A DNA stretch of 64,000 nt from Nereocystis luetkeana (lineage: Eukaryota > Sar > Phaeophyceae > Laminariales > Laminariaceae), in contig JARUPZ010000003.1 of assembly GCA_031213475.1 (NCBI GenBank), forward strand, positions 8,796,313 through 8,860,312, in the 5' to 3' direction. A model generated the notes under the pieces. It saw only the letters and a list, made by a program, of their open reading frames with translations. It was not told the DNA's origin and did not search any database. Shown piece by piece: positions 40,601 through 52,429 of the stretch. How positions within the stretch are numbered: position 1 is the first letter of the stretch; each line of letters opens with the position of its first letter. Made by a program: the position numbers and the translations under genes.

Positions 40601-41178
40601 TTGCGCCGTTGATGATCCAGCGCTAACACTGGAACGTGGCCAGGCGGCAGTGTTAGGCCCCATAAAGTAGATAAGTGCTATCGGAGTGTAACGTTGTCCC
40701 AGGTGAGTTGTGGTGTGTCGTGTTTGAGTGTTCTCTGGTTCTGTGCTGTCGCCGCATGGGATGTTTCCGTGCACCTGTAAATGTTGCGCTTGTTCTGGCT
40801 GCATGTATCCGATAAAGGTGCTGTCCCGAACAAGCGTCTGGTGATACGATGCTCCTTACCTGTGCAGGGTAGGCGAGAGAACCATCACCTCCGTGAACGC
40901 TACCTATGGCATCGGGACGCCCCTGGCCTTGGGTGTACTTCCGTGGGATTCAACGTGCTCCAATATCAGCTCCCATTTGGACAATGGTGTACGTGATGTT
41001 TGTCTAGCTGTGCCGAGACTACCCGGCCAAGGGTACGCACGGGTGCGCCTAGCCTACCTAGGGTCCGGCATACTTGGCAAGACTCTGCATGAAAAACTTA
41101 GCCATGCTGGAGTTACGGTCGCTGAGTCGCCGGCCACTGACGTCGTCGATGCATCCTCACGTTTTCCGAACGAGTCAG
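37690..41178. other. No recognisable gene
   Basis: AT-rich DNA (39.1-40.5 kb especially) with short open frames only. The longest (38,557-39,021, plus, 154 codons) starts inside a fragment of the GACAATGTGCAG repeat and is low-complexity hydrophobic downstream, so it is not called. A (TA)n run lies at about 37,785-37,798. Confidence 0.5.
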
Positions 41179-42136
41179 GTTTCGACGGTGGCGATTGTTG
41201 CCCATGCACCTGCATCAACACCACTCTCGCCCGCGGCGACAAATTCCCCGGCGGTTTCGAATGTGTCGATCCTAGCGCTCGACAGCGACAGCGACATCAT
41301 CAGTCTTGAACCCAATGGATCGTCCTACACAGAACAGACAACGCAATCGTGCGTTCCTTCGTTTCTCTAAGACAAGGGCGGCGACCTCTTCGATCCGTAA
41401 CAACGAGGACTGCGGTGGGTCGCGTTCGGGGACGAACGTTGGGTTTGATGTCACTGCTGCTACTTCTAAACGTTTTAGCCGCTGAAACCAACCTTCCGTG
41501 CTTGAGAGCAAATGCCACGGTAGGTTGTCGCCTTACTTCCTGAGCTTCTCGCCTCAGGAGCTCAATGTCCCACCCGAACCTTGGCTTGGAACAAGTTTCA
41601 CTCGCGCAACCCGACCAACTTGATTGAATGCGCTCTATAGGCCTATCCCAATGCATTGCAGGAAATTTCGTATGGCCAGCCGGTATAAAGTTGCTCAACT
41701 TGAGGAGCTCGACCGGTCAGATAACATGTATTGCCTCAGAAGGCAAAAAGGTGCAAACCTTACCGCGGGATCAGTCTGGTTTTGTGGGTATCCCATGACT
41801 GTGGTCTCGCCGACACGTCTCTGGCGGGTATAAGGCCACGTATTAATATGGGCAGAAAGTCGAAGCTGACAACACCCCAGCCACCCCCTGGGCTGTATAT
41901 CCTGCCAGCATTACCCTTGCTTTCGTTCAGCGTACGCAGGAGCACAAGTATCACGCATTAGGTTGTGTAGGTCTGCAATGGAGCAAGTATTTTCGACCGG
42001 GAACAATAGGTCTGGCGGCGCCGGGTTGTGTTCCGCACACTGGCGCTCCGAATCCAAAGAAACTGAACGCGTGTTGCCGCAACCATCGCGGCAACCAAAT
42101 TGAACGATACTTTGTGACGTGTTTGGGCTATATGAG

Positions 42137-42377
42137 GTCATGATGGTGGCGACTGCTACGACTGCACCTGCGTCGACACCGACCGGTTCACCTGCGGGGG
42201 TGGAGAGTGCGGTGGCTTCGATTTGTGCCGACCCCAACACTCCGTGCGTCGATCGTGACGATGACATCACAAGCCTTGACCCTGAGAAGTCCTACACATG
42301 GGAGACAACCAGCTCCTGCCTCGGCGACGGTGTGTCGAACGATATCTTCGACCCGAGCTTCAATAGCGAGGAGTGTG
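42137..42377 (+). pseudogene. LNR gene, best-preserved module exon
   Basis: It runs from a phase-1 acceptor (TATATGAG/GT) to a phase-1 donor (GAGTGTG/GTGAGA). The eight cysteines of the module are present (DC..CTC, TC, EC, LC/IC, PCV, SC, EEC), but one base is lost between GGF and CADPNTPCV, which changes frame. Confidence 0.6.
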
Positions 42378-43756
42378 GTGAGACTTTCTGTTCTTAGTCT
42401 CAGTAGCTTTGCAATATTATGTGTGTGTGTTCCTTATTTTGCAGAGAACGGTGTTGTCGACAGCGCGAGTTACATCCTACCGCTGGTTCGGATGTTAAAC
42501 ACTGCGGTCACCAACACCTCGCCGCCACCGTGTCCCTCTCCCCTCACAATCATACGTGCATCCTGCCATCACTCCAGTTGCACGCTGCGTTGCACCATTC
42601 AGCTGTTACTCAATCCGGAGGGTAAATATGACGTAGATCGATCGAGACTTCCAAAATCGAGTATCATGCAAGTCTTCGTCATTTGTGTCATGCGTGGACC
42701 AGCTTTGTCACGCCTATACATGTTAGGCGATGCAGCAACACCACTGTCGACGCTAGTCTAGATTATCATATCAAATACGCACTATATCAGGGTGGCCGTG
42801 ACATCTTCTAAAACGACTCCTTCGCGTCAGCACCTCGAACTGCACATATGGTGGCGTTAACTTGTCTGTTCGTGGTGTCGCGATCTCAGTGGCCGGTGCG
42901 CCGAAGAAAATAACGAAACATTGTGTCTACTCCGGCCTTCATCGATAAGCTGAACACGGCCGATCCTCGAGCGATAGATCGCTCGCGTGCACTACTGATG
43001 CTAAGCCCCAGCAGTAACTAATGTCTTTTTGCGAAACGTTCGATATCTGACCATCGAGGAATGCGATAGATCGTCGACCGTACTCTTGTCTACAAGGGTG
43101 GAGCATGCGTTGCGGACACGACCCGTACAACCAACATTCTTTTAATGGCGCTGCTTCGCGTGGGTGGTCATCGTTCCGAGTGTTGATGCTCCTCATCCCA
43201 ACCCACTTCTTATTCAACGACCCACCACTACCCCTCTAAATGGCATGCAGACCACAGGTTAACCGCTTCCCCGTTGTTTGAGAGCGTTACCGATTAACGC
43301 CTGGTACGATCGCCGCAGCAACTTTCGGCAAAAACCAAGACGACCAACAGCACGCCTCATCTGCGGAAAAACCCACCACCCTCTTGTTGAGATTTAATAA
43401 TTAACCGTACTCGCTATCAATACCCAGGCCGTGATACATTTCGTCCGGTTTCCAATTCAATATCTTGCCAGTATCCGGCTTGTGGGGGAGGTACACTGTT
43501 CTTCCAGTTTGACGAGACTTGGGAACTTTAGATCCCACCCCTTGCATGGCGAAAGGCCCATCGAAAAGCTCCTTGCAGATCGAAAACGGGACAAATCTGC
43601 AGAAAAGCCGAGGCGGAGAGAAGTCTAAGATCTATTTCGAGCCACTTGTCCATTTTTGTCCAGACACTGACGGACACTCTGCCAAACTGCGCAAGTATAT
43701 TGCACGAAGGATCCCCGGTTTATCTTGAGCGCATGACCTCAACCTGCTGTTTGCAG

Positions 43757-43953
43757 GCCACGACGTCGGGGATTTTTGCAAATGCACCTGTGTGTGCACT
43801 TCCGATGCAACATGCGCCGACAACGGTGGCTTCGATCGCGTCGACTCGAGCTTGCCGTGCGTCAACCGCTATGTGGCCGGGACAAGGGCCACCATTGGCG
43901 TTCATCGACTAACGCGTACGGTACGCGCCCCAAGGGAGGCAGCAGGAATTTGA
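43757..43953 (+). pseudogene. LNR gene, third module exon
   Basis: The acceptor CTGTTTGCAG/GC gives G-HDVGDFCKCTCVCTSDATC followed by ADNGGFDRVDSSLPCVN, and reads on to a TGA at 43,951-43,953. One cysteine expected after GGF is replaced by R. Confidence 0.55.
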
Positions 43954-44119
43954 GCTGCGGCGACTGACCAGAGCTAACCCGGGACGGCAATACTGGTGGT
44001 GTGTCGAGGTTGTCGCGCGCGCAGAGACTTAAGGTCGACGGTGGGCTATGCGAGATCGGGTTCGCCTTCATAGCCCCCCAGGATGTAGTGGACGTCTCGA
44101 GGTGGCCATAGGGGAGCAT

Positions 44120-46410
44120 AGGGGAGACAAGCGCTGGCGAACTCTACAGGTGGTGCATTTTACACCATGGCAAGAAATTGAGGTCGCAGATGGGGAAGGT
44201 AAACTCGGTGTTTCTTTTGCGTTGAATGTGCGTGTATCGAGTGCACACCCGCGTGACGCTTTCCATGGGGACTCGAGTTGAAGTTACGGAAAACGTGAAA
44301 CGATTTACCTGAGGTGTTGCAGAGCCCGAATCATCCATCACACGGACATCAGCAACTCTGACACTCTTTGAACTGTACGACTGTAGTACCCGGTAGATCT
44401 TTTCGAGGCCAAGATCATGGCCTTGAGGCGTTCGACGCAATAGATACATGGCTATACTCGTACGTAGGGTCTGGGTTTGTGCGAGGAACACAGGAGCGCG
44501 AGCGTTCTCGTGTGGCTCCCTGCAAGCACTTGATGTCTCACTCGCATGCACGTCACAGCGATGAACGCCCCGACAGGGGGTACACCAATGTTTTTATGAC
44601 TCTCTTCACTTAAAACGCTCCATGCTCCACGCAAAGCCCACCTTAACCTTAGGAGAAAGTGGCGGTACAACCCGACGAACGTCGTCGCCATGGTCTAGAA
44701 ATAGGTAGCAACCACAGCACAGCAATGCCAACACAACATTGTATTCCTAGAGACAACAGTGGCTACTTCCTCAGTTAGAGACCCCCGTCAGCCAGAAACG
44801 TGTTGACCCAAAAACGTGATATACGACATGCCCTATCGTTAGTTTGCCTCGTGGAGTTGGGCACGACTCCTTTCTTTCTTTGAGGCCCTTTCTTCTGGAC
44901 GAGGCTCGAGATCGACGTATTTATTTACGGTATTTTTGCTGCCTGGCGGGGCAGCACTCCACGAGTTCACCATACGTTTGATTTTTGAGCACCACGGCGG
45001 CCGTCCCACCGGACTCGCGGGGGGGGTTATAGCCTCTAAGACCTCCTAAGCAATGCACGCCTGCAATCGGGCGTGTTGCGTTGGACCCCCTCGGTATGGG
45101 CCTCCAATTCATCGCGCAGGGGGATTCGTGCAATTTTACCCATCTATGGGGTCGCCATGATTGCATCGGGTTTCTCCGACTGGCTCTTTCGCACCTCCGG
45201 CAACGAACGGACGAAAAGAAAGAAAACGCGTTTGTTATACTAGTAATATACGAAGTATACGCACCAAAAAGGTGTCACCCCACGGTAGAGGTTGCACTTT
45301 TTGATAGTAAAGGCGTCTGACCAATTCGGTTCCTCAAGCTATGAACTACCAGTGAAGATGAAAGCTTTACTCCTATACTCGTTTTAGCACTAGCGCATAA
45401 ACGTGCTTGGTCGGGAGTCACGAACGAATGAATGTCTTCGAAGTATTTTATCTGGTGAGATTTTGAGCTCCTAGTGTGAGGGGTTCAGGAAGGTCTGGTG
45501 CACCCCTACTGTGGGATGTCTCAGGGAGAGATTCCAAGATCAGCGCGAAACAGCCAACAAGGAAACTTGCCACCGTTAGACTGCAGCCAAGAGCAATCCC
45601 ACGGTAGGGGTGGTGTTGTATTGAACATGAAATTTTCGCATGACGAGCTCAATACTTTCGCCCCGAAACGTGACTAAGAAGAAGAAACAAGAAATCGCCC
45701 AAACCGGGAAACGTGTATGTGCGCTGCAGTAGCCCTAAACGAAAGTTAGGACTGAAAGCATCACACCAACCGGTGGCTGGTCCTTTGAGAGGCTCACCCG
45801 GTCAAAATAATAGTAGGCGAAGACGGGTACCCCGTTTTTGCGTACCAGGTATGTCGATACGGCCTCGCCTGGTCGAAAACTCTTGCACTGGTGGTATCGA
45901 TTGAGCTACCCGAGGAACGTGCAGAATGCACGAGACAAGGACACGTCCGCCATTTTTGAGAGGGTGCTTGCCGCCCACCAAACCGTGAGAGCAGTGAACT
46001 GTGTGCAGAGTACGGGGGATACTGAAGCCTAAAAGGAGAATAATAGAAGGGAGTATAGAGTGGCAGCATGGAACAACGTCTTGACCTTAAGGATATCGTC
46101 CTGTACCACAATGTGGATGATTCTTCTGTTGTTGTCTCGTGCATTTGTATAGAATGCTTTACTCTGCTTTCGAACAGACTGCTGCCCGACACCCTCAGCA
46201 TGTCATTGCTCGCATCGCACCACTTCTGCTATTATGCTTGTACAGCTACTACTGTCGGCCATGTGCTTCACTCAGTAGCTCCGTTTCCCACCGCCGATAC
46301 GATTGGTAACAGTGATTGCTTACAGCGCACGCCGCCTACGTGTGTAAAGGCCACCTATCCTACACCTAACATTCCCCCTTACTGCCAGTGCGGAACAATT
46401 TACTGATATT
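44120..46410. other. No gene recognised; one inverted-repeat element
   Basis: The start may hold further remains of the LNR gene (RTLQVVHF at 44,140). Open frames of about 80-135 codons on both strands have no recognisable motif. The only clear structure is the inverted repeat at 45,452-45,660. Confidence 0.4.
45452..45660. mobile_element. Inverted-repeat element (CACCCCTACTGTGGGA arms)
   Basis: GGTGCACCCCTACTGTGGGA (to 45,516) is mirrored by TCCCACGGTAGGGGTGGTG (45,597-45,615). The similarity extends outward to GAGCTC on each side (45,466 and 45,646). A further solo arm, CACCCCACGGTAGAGGTTGC, occurs at 45,277. Confidence 0.5.
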
Positions 46411-46956
46411 GCCTAGCGATGACCAGTACTTAGTTGAAGCGATAGTAACGTCACGACATTGTCGTTAGCCTACATTTGTCACTCCCCACAATGCAAGTGG
46501 CATATCGAATTTGCATTCGACAGCATGTTCCACTTGAATCTAAGTTGCGGACGAATCAGAAATAGCGGCTCAACGCACTCTCGAATCAGGTGTATTGCAT
46601 GTTTCCCCACGCAAGTAATACAACTCCAACAACGGCACCCAGTGCATTCAAAGCGAATCATAAGCTAACGCTAATACAATGAGCTCTAAACGCTGTTGAC
46701 CAAACTATGAAACCAATAGTGAAACTGGTTCGTATCTGTGTCTAGGGTCCAAGGCTGGGAACACTGAGCAGGTAGCGACGCGGCAAATCATGTGCTGCTT
46801 GTCGGCTCAACCAGTCAATACACTATGAACTTTGATGAATAACCCGAATGCACTACAATAGTTATCCACCAATCTAAACGCATTTTTTCCTCCAAATTTA
46901 TAACCCCCCCCCTTCCCCCTGCGTGGAATAAGGTGGGATAGCGTAGTTGAGAAAAT

Positions 46957-47477
46957 ATGGAAGGATATAGGGGGAAATCAAGGAGAGGTGATGTCCGCGG
47001 GGAAGTTTGGGAAGCACGAGGCAGAAGTAGAAGGAATGATAGAAAGGAGGGAAAGGCTAGCGCTACGAAACAAGGTGGAATCGGAAAAATACTTGGATTT
47101 GTACGGGGGATTGAGGGCCCAATGGAGTTCGCGAAAATGCTGCAACTGCGCTTTCGTGTAGATGACCTGGGCCAGCCAGAAAGAAGAGAGACGTAGACCA
47201 GTAGCCGGGAGAAGGAGGAAATGGATGCACAGATGTGCCCGTGTGGCAAAGCAATAGAGACTGAAACTCGCATAGTACAGTAGGAGAATGTGCAATATAC
47301 AAAGAAGAACGGGATATTTTAGAAGAGATGAGGGAAATAGACGAATGCGACATGGAGGAGTTTGATACACTAGATAGCAGCGAGAAAACGATCGCTATAC
47401 TACTAGGCGATAAATGGTGGCCACAGGCGGCCAAACAGGAAAGGGATAAGACTAGCAAAACGTTTTATGTAATATAA
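46957..47477 (+). pseudogene. LINE (non-LTR retrotransposon) 3' ORF end
   Basis: Successive frames encode the C-terminal part of a LINE polyprotein: MLQLRFRVDDLGQPERRE, then MDAQMCPCGKAIETETRIV (a CPxCG-type zinc motif after the RT domain), then a +1 shift to GECAIYKEERDILEEMREID, EKTIAILLGDKWWPQAAKQ and a stop at 47,477. The RT catalytic domain is absent, so this is a 5'-truncated, frameshifted copy. A C-run follows at 47,606-47,620. Confidence 0.7.
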
Positions 47478-47672
47478 GATCATCCTAGTGAGAGCTCAGT
47501 GATCGGAGGTGTCTCTAAAAATAATAGGAGTAAGAACGGTGCTCCGTCTCGAACGACATGCGTGGTCAATGGTCAAATGACAAAGGCGAGCAACAAATGA
47601 GTACGCCCCCCCCCCCCCCTTACCCAAGAGGCAGTTACATAGTACTCCCATTGCTGTCTCTGGAATTTAACT

Positions 47673-47930
47673 CGTTGAAGCTGTCATCCATATGCAAGCC
47701 CGCCTCACAAGCGGTTCTTAGCAGGATGCAGCTCACCCTTCATGCGACTCGCCGGACCCTCACGGCGCTTCGCGCTTGGTGCCAGCAATGTCTGCCTGGT
47801 CGGTGAAAATTCGACATGCTCCGTCCCGGCATTGCAGGGATGCGAGGGTCTATGGTCATACGACTACGGCTATGCATGAGATCGAGTACCTATCTCCTAT
47901 CGAGTACACCCCCCCCCCCCCCCCCCCCTT
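47673..47930 (+). repeat. Interspersed repeat of about 250 bp ending in a C run, copy 2
   Basis: A partner of 31,426-31,675, with the same block order and a terminal ATCGAGTACA followed by about 20 C. It lies about 200 bp downstream of the LINE fragment, so it could be that LINE's 3' UTR or an independent SINE-like copy. Confidence 0.6.
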
Positions 47931-48029
47931 GCATGAATGCTACGGCTATTAGTAGGTTAGTCACCGCACACAGCAAAATTGAGTGCTTGCACAGACGCCT
48001 AGATGTAGGACAAGGTCGTCGTTGTCTTT

Positions 48030-50113
48030 CAGTCTAAACACATCCCTGATGTTTTGTTGAAGAGCTCCAGGTGACGTTTGTAGTTGAGGTGCCTAGTCCC
48101 AACGTCGGCGATGGGGTCTTGCGCCTTGACGAAGCAAATGGTTGGTAATCGTGCCGTCCTCGACCAGCCCCACGACCAAAGTAGTAATGCAGCGCGATGG
48201 GCTTGTCGCCGAGAGGGTAGATGCGATTGCCGCAAAATGAAGCGCAAGATGGTTGTTGATGAGGAGCCGAACACTGTCGAATCTGTACTTCATTGTTAGC
48301 ATCTCCATTATTTATAGCAGGTCCGGGCTATTGAAATTGTGAACGCTGCTGCCAGGGGCTTAGCTTCCATTGTTGACTAAGCGGTGATGCCCTGAGGCCA
48401 CACACTTTTAAGCCGATTGGGCAGCTGGTGGGCAACACGACATTAGACGGTGTTGGCTTGCCGTTCTCGGGGTTGTTACGCCCCAGTCAGCATCTGAGAA
48501 GGCGGCCAACTTGAACTCCCCCTGCTCGACGGAGACGTGGAAACGTCGGTGGACCCGGGCAAGTGGTGAAGCAGATGCCTTGGGGCCCCCAAATTAGCCT
48601 TGGGAAGACTTGGACAATCCCCGGATCAGCTGGTCCACGGTATTGAGGACGTCATACCGGGGTATCCTTGCCAGGTACAGGTGGAAACTACGATTATCTG
48701 GTACCGACACCGACGCTGGACTTACTCGTCCAGAAAATCCCTCTCCGGCTGGTTCAGATACACATCCAGTCCCGCTCCTGGCGTGAAGGCGGGGGTGCCG
48801 TATTTCGTGTCGAAGCACTCGACGAACCCTTCTTGTATTAGTTCTGACTGACTTTCTGTTTTCTAGGTCAAGGTTCATACGGAGAACCCTTGACTTGTCA
48901 CCGAAATGGGCCTACAGCTGTTGCCCAAGCTTGTCCAGCAGTTGCTTGTTTCTCATGCTTACCGCCCTCTGTCCCCCGTGGACTGTGGCCATTGGTACCA
49001 GCTCGTAGACGATATGCGTTTTCAGGCTTGTGGTTTCTTTCTTCTGACTCCTCTTTCCAACGCGCCGCTTGTAGGGTGCCCATACCGCGTTTGAAGGTGT
49101 TCGACTTTTTTCCGGTGTCTCCCTCGCAGAAAAACTGCTGCAGTTTATTTTTACTGCCCTTCAAGTGGCATAGTATATGGTCATCACAGCACTGAATAAA
49201 AACAAAGAGCATCGTACTGTACCACTGTAGTGCAGTACCTCCTACGGCCGTTAGTTGGCTGACTGCAGGTAGGTCGTCCGTAGTACAATTTGATTCTGGT
49301 GATATTTTGCGGATTTCTTTATTTTGGTTGTGACCGATGAGTGTACCCGTCGTGGCTTGCAACCTCTGTTTTCGCAACAACAATTTCAGTCAAGTGATTG
49401 GCTTGCTACGCCCCCGAAGTAGGAACGAACCATCACTTGCCGGTCCACTCACAGTCCAAGCAGCCGTCTATCTGCCGAATGTGTGTCGTTCGATGCGGTC
49501 GTGTTGTTCCTTCTCCAGGCTGTTGTCAACGGCGACGTCGTCGGGAAAATTGAACCAAAACCGGAAACTGCCTTCACCGCACTCGGCTTCCAGGGCACCG
49601 GTGTAGAAACGATGGCATCCGCGACGGTCGGCCTGGCCAAAAAAAGACTTGGGTCAGCCTTGCCTTGTCAAGGAGAGCGGCCATCGTTGTGAAGTCATCT
49701 GACGCCGCGCATGCTATATTTGAAACGGACGTCTTGCTCAACAAGCTCGGGGGGTACAAACGTGACCCTCAAGACTGGCGTGTTCGGACCCAATCAGCTC
49801 CTTGCGGCACCTGCCTGCCGAAGGTCCACCCCCCTTCTCTGGGGTGCCTTACTTATGTCCGCCAGCGACTAAGAATGCCTCCAATGCAGGGAAGCTTGAA
49901 AACGACGATTCACTTATTAACTGGTAAATCCTCGGCGTCAATTCGGTGTTCGTGTCGGGTAGTAGTACAACACAAGTTGATCGTGCTATCGGACAAATAT
50001 TCCATGACGGCAAAAGTTTCGACAACGGAACTGACTGCCCGACGGGGGTCTCGTTCGGGTGACGCCTCCAGATAGTCCATCTGCCACCTCAACCTGCCAG
50101 AGACAGAAAGCAC
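48030..50113 (-). pseudogene. Second Copia pol fragment (RT to RNase H)
   Basis: On the minus strand: FVECFDTKYGTPAFTPGAGL and RYDVLNTVDQLIRGLSKSSQ (RT thumb/connection, 48,830-48,600), FSDADWG and NPENGKPTPSNVVL (RNase H, 48,480-48,400), GNRIYPLGDKPIALHYYF (48,220-48,160) and KAQDPIADVGTRHLN (48,130-48,085). Upstream to 50,113 the frames look pol-like but were not assigned. Numerous shifts and stops; a different lineage or age from the 7-13 kb element. Confidence 0.7.
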
Positions 50114-50224
50114 GAAGGTTTATCTTACAGACCGAATAGTACGGGGGATTTCAGGTTTCGCGCCGGCAAACTCGTCCTCGAAGAAATTCGAACTACACTG
50201 GTGGTGCAGATCTCGCGACTACTG

Positions 50225-50329
50225 TTACGGTGGGCCATAGTTAACAGGACCAAATATTGTTATTTAAAATGGTTAAATATATAGGTTTTTATCTACACCA
50301 TAGGTCCTGTTAACTAGGGTCCCCCGTAT
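50225..50329 (+). mobile_element. TA-flanked MITE of about 105 bp, second good copy
   Basis: TTACGGTGGGCCATAGTTAA-CAGGACCAAATATTGTTA is almost identical to the copy at 28,864. The right arm GGTCCTGTTAACTAGGGTCC-CCCGTA is slightly diverged. Confidence 0.8.
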
Positions 50330-51480
50330 GAGTCCTCGTTCCCTTCTTGTCACAGTCGATCGCTTGCTACGATGAGCAAGTAAGCGTGTGAAACGGATTC
50401 AGAAGTCCTTTGCTGTCGTACTGTAACGCATGACACGCTCGCGTACACCTGCCTATGGCCCGGAAGACGATTGGGTCTAACCGCCGCCATGTTAAAGCGG
50501 ACCGTTCACGTGAGATTGCGCCCACAAGGCCTCCGCACAATGTCGCGGCATCACAGCGTTTTCTCGACCTGCAAGTGCGCTTCATGGTTGAGCCCTGACG
50601 GTGCAGAGCGTTCTCCAATCATTATCACCGTCGACAACATGGGCTGCTGTTCACTACCACCTACCTCGCGACTCAATCGAGGTCCTCCGGTAGAAGAATA
50701 GAACACAGCGCGGTGCTCGTGTGTTGCTTCGCGATGTCCTGTAGTGTGTAAGCGCTCATCAGGATCGTAGTATCAGTAACGTGCACGTTCGTGGCGTGGG
50801 CGCAATGAATGGGTGTTCGAGAAAACCTATATGATATAAACCGACTACTACTTACTGTAGTTTAATTTTGGTGGTGCATGGGGAAGAGGGGATACGACGC
50901 TATATATCTAGAGCATACGGCGGACTCATTTCTCGCCTTCGTACACATTTCAGGCCACGAACTCAATAATGTATGTATGCGTACAAGGTACTTGTATCTG
51001 CGATTGTGTCGTGAACTCTCGACTACAGAATATACATAGGGAGAATGGCAGAGCACGTGCTACTAGATATGAGAATTCAGCCTGTCAGACACGTACGTGT
51101 AGGGCTCGTACCCTTTTCCGTACAAACTGACCAGTACTTCTCATGATCTTGGCGGGTATCCAAAGGGGGTCTCGTATCCCCGTACACTACCAAACCCTGG
51201 TCTAGATATATCCATTTGCATCACACGTTATCAGAGGTTGCTGTCTACGAAACCAAATGTATGGCGCATGTAAAATATTGTAAACGCAGCGGTCAACACG
51301 TTTGTAATTGTGTTTTTTTTTTCGTGTGCGTCTTGTACCTTTACCACGGGCACTAGCTAGTTGGAGTAGATAATAGAGCCATTGTGAGAAGCAACATGTA
51401 CAACGTGAATCGTCGGGCATAGGTCCACCGTCGTAAGAAGGGGTTTGACGTTTTATCGGACACCAAATATATATAGCAAG
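50330..51480. other. No gene or repeat recognised
   Basis: Short open frames only. Confidence 0.4.
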
Positions 51481-51484
51481 TACC

Positions 51485-51765
51485 GCGCCATTACCGTCAT
51501 GTGGCGCTACCGCCAGCAGTTTTTTATTGGTACCGCCTCCGCGGAAGGGTTTCCACCAAAAACTGACTAATCGCCTATCGCCGAAAATCGGACGCCATGT
51601 GGCGTTACTGCCGGCGGTTTATCGCCATATTAGCTTATATCGCCTACGTCAGCGTCGTTACCGCCAGAACACGGTAAACCGCCTACCGCCTACATATTAA
51701 CTCAATATGGCAATACCGCCCTGCCTGAGTCCGCCTGACATAACGTTACCGACGGGTACCTTAGA
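51485..51765 (+). repeat. TACCGCC-rich segment
   Basis: The short word TACCGCC/TATCGCC/TTACCGCC recurs at irregular 10-35 bp spacing at least ten times (GCGCTACCGCC, GGTACCGCC, CTAATCGCC, TATCGCC, CGTTACTGCCGG, TTATCGCC, CGTTACCGCC, ACCGCCTACCGCC, AATACCGCC). CATGTGGCG(C/T)TAC.GCC occurs twice about 100 bp apart. Confidence 0.6.
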
Positions 51766-51798
51766 CTTTGTAAAAGTTTCAGTAGGTCCTGTTGAGGC

Positions 51799-52047
51799 GT
51801 TCTACGATAGAGGTTCACCCTAATTTGTCTGAGGCTCCTCACTTGAAGAGCTCCAACCCCCCCCCACCCCCCCCCCGAAAACTTGCGTCAGCAAAAAATC
51901 AACTTGCATCCCGATGAATAATCCCATGGACCAAGTATGCAAAAATGCCATTTTTTTTAAACAAGATTGGCATTCCGACGATTTCGGGTTAAGAATCCCC
52001 GTCATTCAGAAAACATTTTATCGGAAATGTGCCACCTCTGTCGTCTA
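51799..52047 (-). mobile_element. MITE-like element, CTACGATAGAGGT family, copy 3 (inverted)
   Basis: Read on the minus strand it is collinear with copies 1 and 2 (CTGAATGACGGGGATTCTTA, CCATGGGATTATTCATCGGG, GAGCTCTTCAAGTGAGGAGC) and ends GTGAACCTCTATCGTAGAAC. A C/A run (51,857-51,879) is an expansion absent from the others. Confidence 0.7.
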
Positions 52048-52429
52048 TTGCCCACCTGACATGTTCGCTTTTGAATGAGCCTCCCCCTCCCTTACCTCCG
52101 TTAAACTTTGTCGTATCTTGCTTGTACTGGGTTGAACTCTCCTTGAAAGCACGAACCGTGTTATTATGTTCCCCCCTCTCCCCCTGGCTTCTCCCCTGTC
52201 TTCCCCCCTCGCTCTTTGTCCGTCGCCATCGCCGTCGGTTTTGGATTGGAGACCCTGAAATATTTGCGACAACGTAGAAGGCGCGGGGGGGGGAGCCCAA
52301 ACCAGGGACACCTGGCGCTTCTGAGCTAAATAAATGGGATCGCTCAGCAGCAATGGGATCCTCACGTTGAAGGTGTCGGGAATGGTGCTCCGGGTCCTGC
52401 TGACCTTTTCTCGTCTTCCTCGTCTGACG

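Larger units (their letters stand above)
41179..44111 (+). pseudogene. LNR (Notch/Lin-12)-module protein gene, decayed
   Basis: Three exon-like modules open after AG acceptors in phase 1 and begin with the LNR tail: FDGGDCCPCTC (41,179), HDGGDCYDCTCVDTDRFTCG (42,137) and HDVGDFCKCTCVCTSDATCA (43,757). Each continues GGF..(C)(V/A)D....CV, then an acidic D-rich stretch. Module 2 ends NSEEC at a GTGAGA donor, followed by a 67-bp intron and a TTATTTTGCAG acceptor. At 44,049 CEIGFAFIAPQDVVDVSRW resembles a downstream carbohydrate-binding-like domain. Single-base frameshifts within modules 1 and 2, plus a stop after SRWP, indicate a pseudogene. Intact relatives would be secreted or membrane-bound, calcium-binding extracellular proteins; that role is inferred from LNR domains in general. 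The boundaries are minimal and the 5' end was not found. Confidence 0.6.
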
